From: Legionella taurinensis
Lineage (GTDB): Bacteria > Pseudomonadota > Gammaproteobacteria > Legionellales > Legionellaceae
Direction: 5' to 3'
NCBI RefSeq assembly: GCF_900452865.1
Contig: NZ_UGOZ01000001.1
Span: 682,001 to 746,000, forward strand
DNA length: 64,000 nt
Below the pieces are notes generated by a model. The model was not told the DNA's origin and did not search any database. It saw only the letters and a list, made by a program, of their open reading frames with translations. The position numbers and the translations under genes are program-made. Below, piece after piece: positions 18,494 to 27,037 of the stretch (within the stretch, counting starts at the first letter, position 1; every line of letters begins with the position of its first letter).

Positions 18494-18956
18494 AGCGTAA
18501 TTCTACAACCTGACTGTTAGGGTAAACGTGAATGCTGGCTTTTCGACCTGCCTGATAATCGATATCACGCAGAATTTCAGCCAGGCTCTCGTCCTTGGCG
18601 GTAATGCTGATTAGTACCGGGACAGCCGGCTCTTTTCCAAGAATCCGCATGCGAAAGTGAGCGGCTTTGGCAATGCGTGCAGTAAGTTCTTCAATCGGTC
18701 CGGACCAGTCTACTGATGCCCGTGCCTGCAAAGTGTAGGCGTTAGGAATGGTCAGGGTATTATCCCGCACAGGGGGGGTAATGACTTTTTCGACGCGAGC
18801 CATTTCCAGCATGGAATCACTGACAGAGGAAGCGGCTTCGGCGAGTTTGATGCTGGCATCATCGGCAGGGGCGTTAATGGGGGGTTTTTTAAACGTGCTA
18901 TGACAACCTGCTAATAAAAAAGAGGTGGCTAAAAGCATAACAAGCTTGTTGTTCAT
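18474..18956 (-). CDS. dotD: Dot/Icm outer-membrane lipoprotein DotD
   Basis: Small lipoprotein of the core complex with a secretin N0-like domain in its C-terminal half (about residues 70-155, ending VYPNSQVVELRYAKIYS). Signal peptide and lipobox LLAGC (Cys18). 160 residues (about 163 in L. pneumophila). First gene of the dotD-dotC-dotB set. It lies 89 bases after rsmD on the same strand; a TTGACA-like -35 is present in this gap but no matching -10 was seen. Confidence 0.95.
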   Translation of the reverse strand: MNNKLVMLLATSFLLAGCHSTFKKPPINAPADDASIKLAEAASSVSDSMLEMARVEKVITPPVRDNTLTIPNAYTLQARASVDWSGPIEELTARIAKAAHFRMRILGKEPAVPVLISITAKDESLAEILRDIDYQAGRKASIHVYPNSQVVELRYAKIYS

Positions 18957-19045
18957 CGTCGGTGCTTTATTATCGATAAGTACTGCATTGATTGAAACAG
19001 GAGCATGCCCCCCTTGTCAAGCACAAGTCACGGTATTTCAAACTC

Positions 19046-19591
19046 TTAGCTCTTTTTGTAGAGGGCATAAAAAACCTGGCCTGCCTGTTTGCTTTTCAAG
19101 GTCTGCCATTTGGTTGGATCAAGGGCGATTAATTCGGGCGATTCTGCATAAACCAAACCGCCCGAAGGCAGGCAATCATGCTGCTCAAGGAGGGTGAAAC
19201 ACGCCGCATGGAGGGATTTGGCAAAGGGAGGATCGAGAAAAACAAGATCAAAGGTGTCCCGCGTACTGCTTAAAAACGCCAGGGCATCGCTGTGAATAAC
19301 CGACAGATGGGACGCATCGAACGAGCGACTGACGGTCAATAAGTGATTAAAAACAAGGCGATTTTGCTCCACCAGGGTGACCCGGGCAGCCCCGCGGGAG
19401 AGGGCTTCAAAACCCAGGGCGCCGCTGCCGGCAAAGGCATCAAGGCAACGGGCGCCGCGGATGTCGTGCATCAACCAGTTGAACAGGGTTTCGCGCACCC
19501 TGTCCGGGGTGGGCCTTAACCCCTGTGCATCGGGAAAATCGATTTTTCTCCCGCGAAATTTGCCGCCGATGATGCGAATCTGCTGTTTCAC
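19046..19591 (-). CDS. rsmD: 16S rRNA (guanine966-N2)-methyltransferase RsmD
   Basis: SAM-dependent methyltransferase acting on G966 of 16S rRNA in the assembling 30S subunit. Family signatures are IIGGKFRGRKI at the N-terminus, RPTPDRVRETLFNWL, the SAM-binding CLDAFAGSGALGFEALSRGA and the catalytic FLDPPF. 181 residues, normal length. The start overlaps the upstream peptidase stop by 4 bases. Same strand as, and just upstream of, dotDCB. Confidence 0.95.
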   Translation of the reverse strand: MKQQIRIIGGKFRGRKIDFPDAQGLRPTPDRVRETLFNWLMHDIRGARCLDAFAGSGALGFEALSRGAARVTLVEQNRLVFNHLLTVSRSFDASHLSVIHSDALAFLSSTRDTFDLVFLDPPFAKSLHAACFTLLEQHDCLPSGGLVYAESPELIALDPTKWQTLKSKQAGQVFYALYKKS

Positions 19592-20886
19592 TTTTTCCCT
19601 ACGGTGACTAACAGCATTTGCGAGGGTTTCAGCGCTTCATCGAATGCTTTTTTAATGTCTTCAACACTGACGGCTTCAATTCGAGCCACATACGTGTCTA
19701 AATAATCATCGGGAAGATTGTAAAAAGCAATGCGAAGCAGCATGCCGGCAATGCTGTTATTGCTGGCTAAGGATAAAGGAAAATTACCGGCCAAGTATTG
19801 CTTGGCGGCCGTCAATTCGTCCTCGCTCGGCCCCATTTTTAAAAAGCCGTCCAGCGTTTCACGGGTAACCTGTAACGCCGTGTTCGCCTGATTATTTTCG
19901 GTTGCCAGGCTGATAATAAACGGACCGTCACCCGGCATGGGGACAAATTGGCTGTAAATGCCATAAGTTAATCCGCGTTTTTCCCGAACCTCAGTGGCCA
20001 GTCGAGACACCAGGGCGCCACCGCCAAGAATGTAATTGCCCACCATGAGCGGGAAGTAATTGGGGGAGGCATGGTTAATACCCACCTGACCCAGGCGCAG
20101 CATGGTCTGGGATGAGGGAAAAACAACATCCACTTTTTCTGCTGCGGCCAATGACTCGGCTTTTGGAATCGGGGCCGCGTGTTCGCCTTTGGGTAAAAAT
20201 TCAGTCAGCTGCTCCGTGATCTGATGCGCTTTTTCCTCATCGATGGCGCCAACCAGAACTATGACGGCATTGGCGCCGACATAGTAACGTTTGTAAAAAT
20301 TGCGCACCTGCCAGGCATTCAGCATTCTTACGGTTTCTGTAGTGCCATTGACCGGATGGGCGTAGGGATGATTTTTATAAAGCTGCTTGAAGAATGTCAT
20401 GTTAGCGACGTCATCCGGTGATTCCTGCATTTGCGCAATGGTCATCAATAACTGATTCTTCTGGCGGTTAAAGGCTTCCTGTCGGAAAGCGGGCTTATTA
20501 ATGATGAGGGAAAAGGCGTCGACCGACTGCTTTAACGCCGCTTCCGAGGTCAGAGTCTTCAAACGGAATACCGCCATGTCCCGGCTGGTTTCATAATTGT
20601 ACTGGGCCCCGGTGTCTGCGATGGTTTCTGCAATCTGCGAGGCATCCAGGCGGCCGCTGCCCTGATCGAGCATGCTGGCCGTCAGCGAAGCCAGGCCAAA
20701 TTGCCGGTCATCGTAAGCGGAGCCGGCGGCAAAGGCGACATTGATGTCCAGCATCGGTACTTCTTTCGCCTGATAAAAGACCACTTTGGCGCCATGGCTG
20801 GTTTCCCATTTTTTGGTCTTGAATGTATTAGCCTCTGTCGCAGCGGCGCATGAAAAAAGGAAGGCAATCAAAAACAATCGTTTCAT
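19588..20886 (-). CDS. M16 peptidase-like subunit lacking the zinc motif
   Basis: Periplasmic member of the M16 (pitrilysin/processing peptidase) family. A signal peptide precedes two M16 half-domains, but the HxxEH zinc site is absent: the corresponding region reads FGLASLTASMLDQG. The C-terminal R/Y substrate-binding region is kept (VREKRGLTYGIYSQF). This pattern is known from the non-catalytic partner of heterodimeric M16 enzymes such as mitochondrial processing peptidase. The start abuts the stop of the active partner, so the two are probably co-translated and form one enzyme. Confidence 0.88.
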   Translation of the reverse strand: MKRLFLIAFLFSCAAATEANTFKTKKWETSHGAKVVFYQAKEVPMLDINVAFAAGSAYDDRQFGLASLTASMLDQGSGRLDASQIAETIADTGAQYNYETSRDMAVFRLKTLTSEAALKQSVDAFSLIINKPAFRQEAFNRQKNQLLMTIAQMQESPDDVANMTFFKQLYKNHPYAHPVNGTTETVRMLNAWQVRNFYKRYYVGANAVIVLVGAIDEEKAHQITEQLTEFLPKGEHAAPIPKAESLAAAEKVDVVFPSSQTMLRLGQVGINHASPNYFPLMVGNYILGGGALVSRLATEVREKRGLTYGIYSQFVPMPGDGPFIISLATENNQANTALQVTRETLDGFLKMGPSEDELTAAKQYLAGNFPLSLASNNSIAGMLLRIAFYNLPDDYLDTYVARIEAVSVEDIKKAFDEALKPSQMLLVTVGKK

Positions 20887-22208
20887 TATCGTCTCTCAGG
20901 TTGGGACACTGGGAATAACTGGGCTTCAGTCATGGATTCAGCGCGGAAGTATTTTTTTGCCGCGTCCTGAATCTGTTGGGGAGTAATGCTGTTGATTCTA
21001 TCCGTGTAGACATCGGCGGTTTTCCAGCCCAGGCCTAAGGTTTCCAGAACGCCAATTTCCATGGCCTGACCAAAGATAGAGTCTTTTTCAAAGGTTTTCT
21101 GAGCAATGATCTGGGTCTTTATCCGTTGCAGTTCCTGGGCGCTGACCGGTTCTTTCTGCAGACGCTGCAACTCTTTCAGTATCCCGGCTTTCAGTTCTGC
21201 AATGCTGTGCGACTGGGTTGGAATACCAAACAGTGTAAACTGCGTCTGGTAACGGGTATAAAGATCGTAGTAAACATCAACATTGCTGGCCACGTGCGAA
21301 CCGCGCACCAGATTGCGTGCGAAACGGGCGCTCTCACCGGCGTCAAGAATCGCCGCAATGACTTCCAGGGCATAAGGCTCCCACTCGTTTTCGGCTGTTT
21401 TTACACTGGGCACGCTGTAGCCGAACATCAGCATGGGCAGTTTAGCTGGCGCATGGATTTCAACCGACTTGGTGCCTAAGGCTGGCGGCTCCTGCTGAGG
21501 TTTACGAATGAAGTCAGGCCGTCTTGGAATCTGACCAAAATACAGTTTGGCGAGTTCATACACCTTGTCGGCGTTGACATCGCCGACCACCACCAGGGTG
21601 GCATTGTTGGGTGCGTAAAAATTTTGATACCAGGATTTTAAATCCTCGATATTCATTTGTTTAATGTCGCTCATCCAGCCAATCACCGGGTGATGGTAAG
21701 GATCGGCCAGGTGAGCCGCCGCGAGATAACGTTCAAACGTTAACGCCTGGGGATTATCGTCCGTACGCAGGCGGCGTTCCTCCTGGATGACTTTCATTTC
21801 CTTGGCGAATTCGTCTTTATCAAGCAGCAGATTGCGCATGCGATCGGCTTCGAGTTCAAAGGTTGTCGGTAATTGCGACGCGGCTATTTTTTCAAAATAG
21901 GCGGTGTAATCATAATTGGTAAAGGCATTTTCTTCCCCGCCGACATTGGCAATGGTTTTCGAAAAGGTGCCCAGGGGGTATTTTTCTGTCCCTTTAAACA
22001 TGATGTGTTCCAGCGCATGTGAAACGCCGGTGATCCCGCCCGGCTCATCCGCCGAGCCAATGTTGTACCAAATCATTGTCACGGCCACGGGCGCGCGGTG
22101 ATCTTCCTTGACAACAATTTTCAAGCCGTTATCCAGGGTGTACTGATGAACATTGTCAGCCGCATAAGAGGATAAAGCAGCGCAAAAAAGCAATAATGCA
22201 AGCCGCAT
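20886..22208 (-). CDS. M16 zinc peptidase, catalytic subunit
   Basis: Periplasmic zinc metallopeptidase with a signal peptide (cleavage near SSYA-AD). The inverted zinc motif HALEH is at about residues 64-68, with the downstream Glu ligand region ENAFTNYDYTAYFEKI and a second M16 domain. 440 residues. Probably degrades short peptides or leader fragments together with the inactive neighbour. The same pair precedes rsmD-dotD in L. pneumophila as I remember it. Confidence 0.92.
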   Translation of the reverse strand: MRLALLLFCAALSSYAADNVHQYTLDNGLKIVVKEDHRAPVAVTMIWYNIGSADEPGGITGVSHALEHIMFKGTEKYPLGTFSKTIANVGGEENAFTNYDYTAYFEKIAASQLPTTFELEADRMRNLLLDKDEFAKEMKVIQEERRLRTDDNPQALTFERYLAAAHLADPYHHPVIGWMSDIKQMNIEDLKSWYQNFYAPNNATLVVVGDVNADKVYELAKLYFGQIPRRPDFIRKPQQEPPALGTKSVEIHAPAKLPMLMFGYSVPSVKTAENEWEPYALEVIAAILDAGESARFARNLVRGSHVASNVDVYYDLYTRYQTQFTLFGIPTQSHSIAELKAGILKELQRLQKEPVSAQELQRIKTQIIAQKTFEKDSIFGQAMEIGVLETLGLGWKTADVYTDRINSITPQQIQDAAKKYFRAESMTEAQLFPVSQPERR

Positions 22209-22269
22209 GGATTAACTCCGAACCAAAAAAAGTGATAGAATTTCACATTTCCTTCGTTTTGTACACCTT

Positions 22270-23337
22270 ATGATTAAATGGTTTAAAAGAAATCAGGATG
22301 GGACCACGCCACCGTCTGCGGCTGATGCAGCACAGGGCGAGGATTTGACTGTAGAAAAGTTGCCCACCGACGCGGGACAGGCGCTGCCTGCTGACAACGA
22401 GACGCAGAGCAAACCGGGATTCTACGCCCGCCTGAAGCAAAGCATGAGCAAAACCCGCCATCAATTGGGCGAGGGCATTGGCCGTCTGCTGCTTGGCCGC
22501 AAGGAACTTGACGCGTCGCTGATGGAGGATATCGAAACCCTGCTCCTCAGTGCGGATCTGGGCATTGAGACGTCACAGGCTGTGTTGAAGCAGGTAAGTG
22601 AGAGCCTTGCCCGCAAACAGCTGGCAGACGGAGAGGCCGTGTTTGGGCTGCTGAAGGAGCGTCTCACCGCCTTGCTGGCGGCAAAAAGCCAGCCTTTAAT
22701 CCCGCAGACCAATGAGGGTACCCCGTTTGTTATTTTAACGGTTGGGGTCAATGGCGCTGGAAAAACCACCACCATTGGCAAGCTGGCCAGGCAGTTCCAG
22801 CAGCAGGGGAAAAAAGTCATGCTGGCCGCTGGCGATACCTTTCGCGCCGCGGCGGTTGAACAATTACAGGTCTGGGGGGAGCGTAACCAGATTCCGGTCA
22901 TTGCCCAGCATACCGGCGCGGACAGCGCGTCTGTCATTTATGATGCGTTGCAGGCGGCTAAAGCGCGTGGTATTGATATTCTGATTGCCGACACGGCGGG
23001 GCGTCTGCATACGCAGGGCAATCTGATGGACGAGTTGAAAAAAGTCAAACGGGTGCTTCAGAAGCTTGAACCCCAGGCGCCGCATGAAACAATGCTGGTA
23101 TTGGATGCCAGTATTGGGCAAAATGCACTTAATCAGGCACGTGAATTCCATCAGGCCATCGGTTTAACCGGAATTACCATGACGAAACTCGACGGCACGG
23201 CAAAAGGAGGAATACTGTTTGCCATTGCCAATGAATTAGGGATACCATTTCGTTATCTGGGGATTGGTGAAGGGATTGACGATCTACGTCCCTTTGACGC
23301 AGAACAATTTGTCAGAGCCATATTCAATGATGATTAA
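22270..23337 (+). CDS. ftsY: Signal recognition particle receptor FtsY
   Basis: SRP GTPase that receives ribosome-Ffh complexes at the membrane. A short variable N-terminal A domain (about residues 1-50) is followed by the NG domain. G1 is GVNGAGKTTTIGKLA, with AAGDTFRAAAVEQLQ, the DTAGR box, TKLDGTAKGG and the closing GIGEGIDDLRPF. 355 residues. Divergent from the M16 pair; first gene of ftsYEX. Confidence 0.97.
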   Translation: MIKWFKRNQDGTTPPSAADAAQGEDLTVEKLPTDAGQALPADNETQSKPGFYARLKQSMSKTRHQLGEGIGRLLLGRKELDASLMEDIETLLLSADLGIETSQAVLKQVSESLARKQLADGEAVFGLLKERLTALLAAKSQPLIPQTNEGTPFVILTVGVNGAGKTTTIGKLARQFQQQGKKVMLAAGDTFRAAAVEQLQVWGERNQIPVIAQHTGADSASVIYDALQAAKARGIDILIADTAGRLHTQGNLMDELKKVKRVLQKLEPQAPHETMLVLDASIGQNALNQAREFHQAIGLTGITMTKLDGTAKGGILFAIANELGIPFRYLGIGEGIDDLRPFDAEQFVRAIFNDD

Positions 23338-23980
23338 ATTCGATCAAGTGAGCAAACGTTATCCCGGCGGCTTTGAAGCGCTAAGTCAGGTTGACTTTAC
23401 CCTGCAGAAAGGCGAGATGGCCTTTATTACCGGTCATTCGGGAGCGGGCAAAAGCACGCTGCTTAAATTAATTGCCAAGCTGGAGTCCCCGTCTTCCGGG
23501 CAGCTGACGGTCAATGGCGTGCGGCTTAACCAGCTTAAAAAACGGGAAATCGCTTATTATCGCAGCAGTCTGGGCATTACGTTCCAATCGCCCAACCTTC
23601 TAAATGATCGCACCGTGTTTGATAATGTTGCCTTGCCTTTGCAGATTCAGGGCGTGCAACCCGCCATGATCGCCAAGCGTGTGCATGCAGCGCTGGACAT
23701 GGTCGGCTTATTGACTAAGGAAAAAATGCAACCCATTCATCTGTCCGGCGGGGAGCAGCAGCGTGTCGGGATTGCCCGGGCTGTTGTGCATAAGCCTGCC
23801 TTGCTGCTGGCTGACGAACCGACTGGAAACTTAGACCCCAGCCTATCATCGGAAATCATGAGACTGTTTGAACAGTTTAATCAGGTGGGGGTGAGTGTCT
23901 TGATTGCTACCCATGATTTGGCTCTGATAGCCGGCATGAGGCATCGTATCATCATGTTGAAGGGAGGGCGGGTATGTTAA
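23327..23980 (+). CDS. ftsE: Cell-division ABC ATPase FtsE
   Basis: ATPase of the FtsEX complex, which activates periplasmic amidases at the septum. Walker A GHSGAGKSTL, signature LSGGEQQRVGIARA and Walker B LLLADEPTGNLD are present. ATG 23327 or 23330 (MMIKFDQVSKRYPGG) is chosen over an in-frame upstream codon because it matches FtsE N-termini and overlaps the ftsY stop by only a few bases. About 217 residues. Overlaps ftsX by 7 bases. Confidence 0.95.
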   Translation: MMIKFDQVSKRYPGGFEALSQVDFTLQKGEMAFITGHSGAGKSTLLKLIAKLESPSSGQLTVNGVRLNQLKKREIAYYRSSLGITFQSPNLLNDRTVFDNVALPLQIQGVQPAMIAKRVHAALDMVGLLTKEKMQPIHLSGGEQQRVGIARAVVHKPALLLADEPTGNLDPSLSSEIMRLFEQFNQVGVSVLIATHDLALIAGMRHRIIMLKGGRVC

Positions 23981-24903
23981 AAAGCATCCGCGCACAGGCA
24001 GCCTATCACCTGCAGGCAGCAACCAACAGCTTTAATTTTCTCTGTCGCCGCCCGCTGGCGACGATGATGACGGTGATTGTGATCGCCATTGCCCTGGCTC
24101 TTCCTGCGCTCTTTTGGGTTTTCAGCGACAGCTTGAATCAATTGACCGCCGATTGGCAGCGTGGCGGCCACATCTCTCTTTATTTAAAACAGCCTTTAAC
24201 CGCAGCGGATCAAAATAAAACCCTGATTCAGATTCAGGAAACCGAGGGAGTCGGCCACGCCACCCTGAAAACACCGGAAGAAGGCATGCAGGAACTGCAA
24301 AAACAGGAAGGGATGAATGACATCATGCGCTACCTTCCTGAAAATCCTCTGCCGGCAGTGATTGAGGTGATTCCGGCGGTGGGGATAGACACACCGCTTA
24401 AGGTGGATCAGCTCTATGCCCGCTTGAAGGCCTTACCCGACGTGGAGCAGGCCAAGCTTGACATTGAATGGGTAACCCGGCTTCATGCCATTCTCGGGTT
24501 TGCCTCCAAAACGGCACATGCCTTAATGGCGCTGCTTGCCTGCGCGGTAGTCCTTATCGTTGGCAACACCCTGCGTTTAGCCATTCATAACCGTCATGAG
24601 GAAATTCAGGTTCTGAAACTGATCGGCGCCACCGATGCCTTTATTGTCCGTCCTTTTCTGTATTCCGGGGTCTGGTATGGTCTGGTCGGGGCTATCTTTG
24701 CCGTGTTGCTGGTTAATATTTTCATGCTAAGCATCGCGGTCGCCGTTCAGGAGTTGGCTTCATCCTATCAAATGCACTACCCGCTGCTTGGCTTGTCGGT
24801 CAAGCAGGCTTATCTCATCGTTTTTGCGGCCATCCTTCTCGGTTGGTTGGGGGCGCGATTGTCGGTCAAAAGGCAGTTGGCGGCGATAGAGCCTTATCAT
24901 TAA
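23974..24903 (+). CDS. ftsX: Cell-division ABC permease FtsX
   Basis: Membrane partner of FtsE with four predicted helices: one near residues 30-50, then three in the C-terminal half (about 170-195, 225-250, 270-290). A periplasmic loop of about 115 residues follows the first helix and binds septal regulators. 309 residues. In many proteobacteria rpoH follows directly; here about 2.2 kb of AT-rich sequence intervenes. Confidence 0.94.
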   Translation: MLKSIRAQAAYHLQAATNSFNFLCRRPLATMMTVIVIAIALALPALFWVFSDSLNQLTADWQRGGHISLYLKQPLTAADQNKTLIQIQETEGVGHATLKTPEEGMQELQKQEGMNDIMRYLPENPLPAVIEVIPAVGIDTPLKVDQLYARLKALPDVEQAKLDIEWVTRLHAILGFASKTAHALMALLACAVVLIVGNTLRLAIHNRHEEIQVLKLIGATDAFIVRPFLYSGVWYGLVGAIFAVLLVNIFMLSIAVAVQELASSYQMHYPLLGLSVKQAYLIVFAAILLGWLGARLSVKRQLAAIEPYH

Positions 24904-24956
24904 AATGTTTAGAGGCTGCCGTAAGCGGTCTCTATTCTAATCAATGTTAGGGATGA

Positions 24957-24975
24957 TAACTTATAGGTTATGAGG
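24957..24975. repeat. Left member of an imperfect inverted repeat flanking the PIN/STAS/GHKL cassette
   Basis: TAACTTATA, four bases, then ATGAGG, overlapping the PIN gene stop codon. The reverse complement of 26813-26827 is TAACTTATA directly followed by ATGAGG, so the two ends match over 15 bases with a 4-base insertion. This may mark insertion boundaries or be coincidence in AT-rich DNA. Confidence 0.4.
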
Positions 24976-25528
24976 TACGTTGTAATAATTTAGTATTCGC
25001 TGTCAAAATGTGAATATGAGAGTTACAAAAATCACTATCATGAGTAACAAAGGTAATTCCCTTGTTTTTGCACAGCTCAGACAAAATTTGATCATTGAAA
25101 TCAGTGTTTCCTTGCTCAAACTCTGACATAACTTGATTAATGTCTAACAATTCAAAACCACTTTCAATGCATTTGCAAAATCTTAATATTTTTCGAACAT
25201 CCGATCCTATATCGGATGCAATAGTTGTAAAATCTGAAGTTTTTCTGAAGTCTTTAAAGGATAAGTCTTTCTCCTTTAATTGATGTGCATCCAAATGCAA
25301 CCTATATTTAATCCTTGAATACCTATTTATAAATTCAGAAAGGATTAATGCATCAATAAAGATTTGACATTTGGCATTTAAAATCTTAAAAAGTGCTCGT
25401 GAGTATATGCCCACGTATGGTTCATTAGGAGGTTGGGGACCATTGTTATATAGCCAAATATTTGTATCTAAAATCACATTATCAGAGGGTTTAAAATTAT
25501 AGTTATCTATGTTTTGTACATTCTTCAT
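24968..25528 (-). CDS. PIN-domain nuclease
   Basis: Single-domain PIN ribonuclease fold protein of 186 residues. The four acidic metal-binding positions are visible: Asp in NVILDTNIW (about residue 21), Glu in LILSEFINRY, Asp in TDFNDQILSEL and Asp in FVTHDSDF. These predict Mg/Mn-dependent cleavage of RNA or DNA. It is not next to a VapB-type antitoxin; instead it overlaps by 26 bases the end of a DUF4325 STAS-like gene and is last in a three-gene set with a GHKL ATPase. Codon use is AT-rich relative to ftsX and rpoH, suggesting acquisition. The function of the set is unknown to me. Confidence 0.82.
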   Translation of the reverse strand: MKNVQNIDNYNFKPSDNVILDTNIWLYNNGPQPPNEPYVGIYSRALFKILNAKCQIFIDALILSEFINRYSRIKYRLHLDAHQLKEKDLSFKDFRKTSDFTTIASDIGSDVRKILRFCKCIESGFELLDINQVMSEFEQGNTDFNDQILSELCKNKGITFVTHDSDFCNSHIHILTANTKLLQRTS

Positions 25529-25877
25529 CTATTTCCCCAGCTTCTTTTAAAGAATCTTTAAATTTTTTGGGATTTTTAAAATATTGCTTGGCAGTATCTA
25601 CTACACGTTTCAATAACCTTAAATCATCCTTATTACAATCTGTGACGCTTAATAACTTGGGTATCTGTGTTTCACTAAACTCACCATACAATTGACCAAT
25701 AGCTGCATTTAAAAATGCTGATGTCAAAAGCTGCACATTGAGAAAAGAAAGTTCAATTTTTCGTTCCTCTCTTAATGCTGGGCAAATCCGCTCATAAACT
25801 TTTTGCCCATCATCAGCGGCAACACATAAGGGACTGCCAACAATTTCGTATACTGAAATTGTAATAGTTGATTTCAT
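25503..25877 (-). CDS. STAS-like DUF4325 protein
   Basis: 124-residue protein matching the STAS-like DUF4325 pattern: an N-terminal strand segment, then a hydrophobic core KIELSFLNVQLLTSAFLN with the typical SFLNAAIGQLYGEF helix. STAS domains act as phosphorylatable or ligand-sensing switches (SpoIIAA-like). Pairing with the upstream GHKL ATPase suggests a kinase/switch couple resembling anti-sigma partner switching, here linked to a PIN nuclease. That role is inference. ATG 25877 starts 9 bases after the upstream gene's stop. Confidence 0.72.
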   Translation of the reverse strand: MKSTITISVYEIVGSPLCVAADDGQKVYERICPALREERKIELSFLNVQLLTSAFLNAAIGQLYGEFSETQIPKLLSVTDCNKDDLRLLKRVVDTAKQYFKNPKKFKDSLKEAGEIDEECTKHR

Positions 25878-25886
25878 TATTAGTCC

Positions 25887-26794
25887 TCAAAATATATCAG
25901 TGGGTGATATTTCCTCTGATAAAGTGTAGGAAACATCATCATGGGTAGCAATTTCAATATTTACTACTGTACCAGGAAATGGGTGTAGCAATTGACTTGC
26001 CCTATATGAGCTATTTTCTCTACAAAAATACCCATTTTCTGAGACTATCTGTATTCTACCACCATTTAAATCAATAAATTCGCATAACAGTTTGAGTCCC
26101 AGTCCCCCAGGAATTTCGCCTTTTTTTGTAGTATTACTACCTCTCGTAGCCCAAACAATTGCCTCATCAGCCTGCAAATTAATACCTATGCTTTCTTTAA
26201 TATTCGTGCGAATCCCTATACCTAGATCGGAAATAGAAAAATTTAAGCTATTACGTTTTGGGAAAAATTGACCACAGGTGAAAATCCCTAGTTTCGTTTT
26301 TGAGTGGAGCACCGAATACTAAATATTTCAAAAATACTTTCTTTGAATTTCTTTTTCAGTCCAATAGACATCTTAGGTACTTCGTCTCGGTCAATAAATT
26401 CACTTTCTACATATTCTGCAAATGAACGCCCATCTTTAACGTCAAAATGACGATATTTTATCGTGGTTTTCCAGCTATCAACGATGCTTTTTTTACCATA
26501 ATGGCTAAGAAATCTATTCTTCAACAAAATGCTTTCTACCTGTGGCTGTAAATTAACTAAGTCGACATTATTGAGGTTACTTGTCACATGATAGAGTATG
26601 GCTCCAAATGATGAGCACATATCTGCATCAAGCCAGGCTGTGGTGCTCATGTCAATTTGAATGGTTTCAAAAGTATACTCTTTTGCTTTAGCATATAAAT
26701 TGGTAAGTTCTTCAAAACCAGATTTATCATGTCTAATATCTGAGAGGAGAATTTTGGGCAACTGTATCCTCACTTCTAATAATGGGCTTGCCAT
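25887..26794 (-). pseudogene. STAS-like + GHKL ATPase protein, split by a frameshift
   Basis: Two open frames (26794-26288 and 26312-25887) read as one ancestral protein of about 300 residues. The first part has a STAS-like region and then the start of the ATPase helix, ...KKFKESIFEIFS. The second resumes VLHSKTKLGIFTCGQFFP, ISDLGIGI (G1 box) and a GGLGLKLLCEF (G2) motif. The N-box of such ATPases is expected as SNxVLHS. One missing base near 26316 (AGT AAT TCG GTG read as AGT ATT CGG TG) explains the break. It is either a real inactivating deletion or a sequencing error. The gene heads the DUF4325-PIN set. Confidence 0.75.
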
Positions 26795-26812
26795 AGATTA
26801 AACAAAATATAT

Positions 26813-26827
26813 CCTCATTATAAGTTA
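26813..26827. repeat. Right member of the imperfect inverted repeat; contains a -10-like box
   Basis: CCTCAT then TATAAGTTA, the reverse complement of the left repeat at 24957-24975. On the minus strand this contains TATAAT (26822-26817), about 22 bases before the first gene of the cassette, so it may also be the cassette promoter. No good -35 at standard spacing. The rest of 26828-27000 shows nothing I can name. Confidence 0.4.
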
Positions 26828-27004
26828 ATTCTAAGATTCAAGGTAATTTCTAGTCATTTGATGGTTCTATAATGGTTTTTAAGTTATTGCGTCAATGGAA
26901 GTGGCAGTGAGATTAACCCGCATCAACAGATACTAGCAAAGTTTAATCTATTAAAAGTATTTGAATTGTACAAAAAACAATCTATACTTAATTGATGGGT
27001 TAAA

Positions 27005-27033
27005 TTCAATAACCGTTTAAATTCGTGTATAAT
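27005..27033 (+). promoter_or_regulatory. Probable rpoH promoter
   Basis: Perfect -10 TATAAT at 27028-27033 with a moderate -35 TTCAAT at 27005-27010 and 17-base spacing. Transcription would start near 27040, inside the first arm of a leader hairpin. Confidence 0.6.
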
Positions 27034-27037
27034 AAGG

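Noticed and set aside
22243-22464. Open frames antisense to ftsY, mutL, dotA and other core genes
   Set aside because: They have no recognisable domains, no ribosome-binding sites and exist only because the true genes are GC-richer in the third position.
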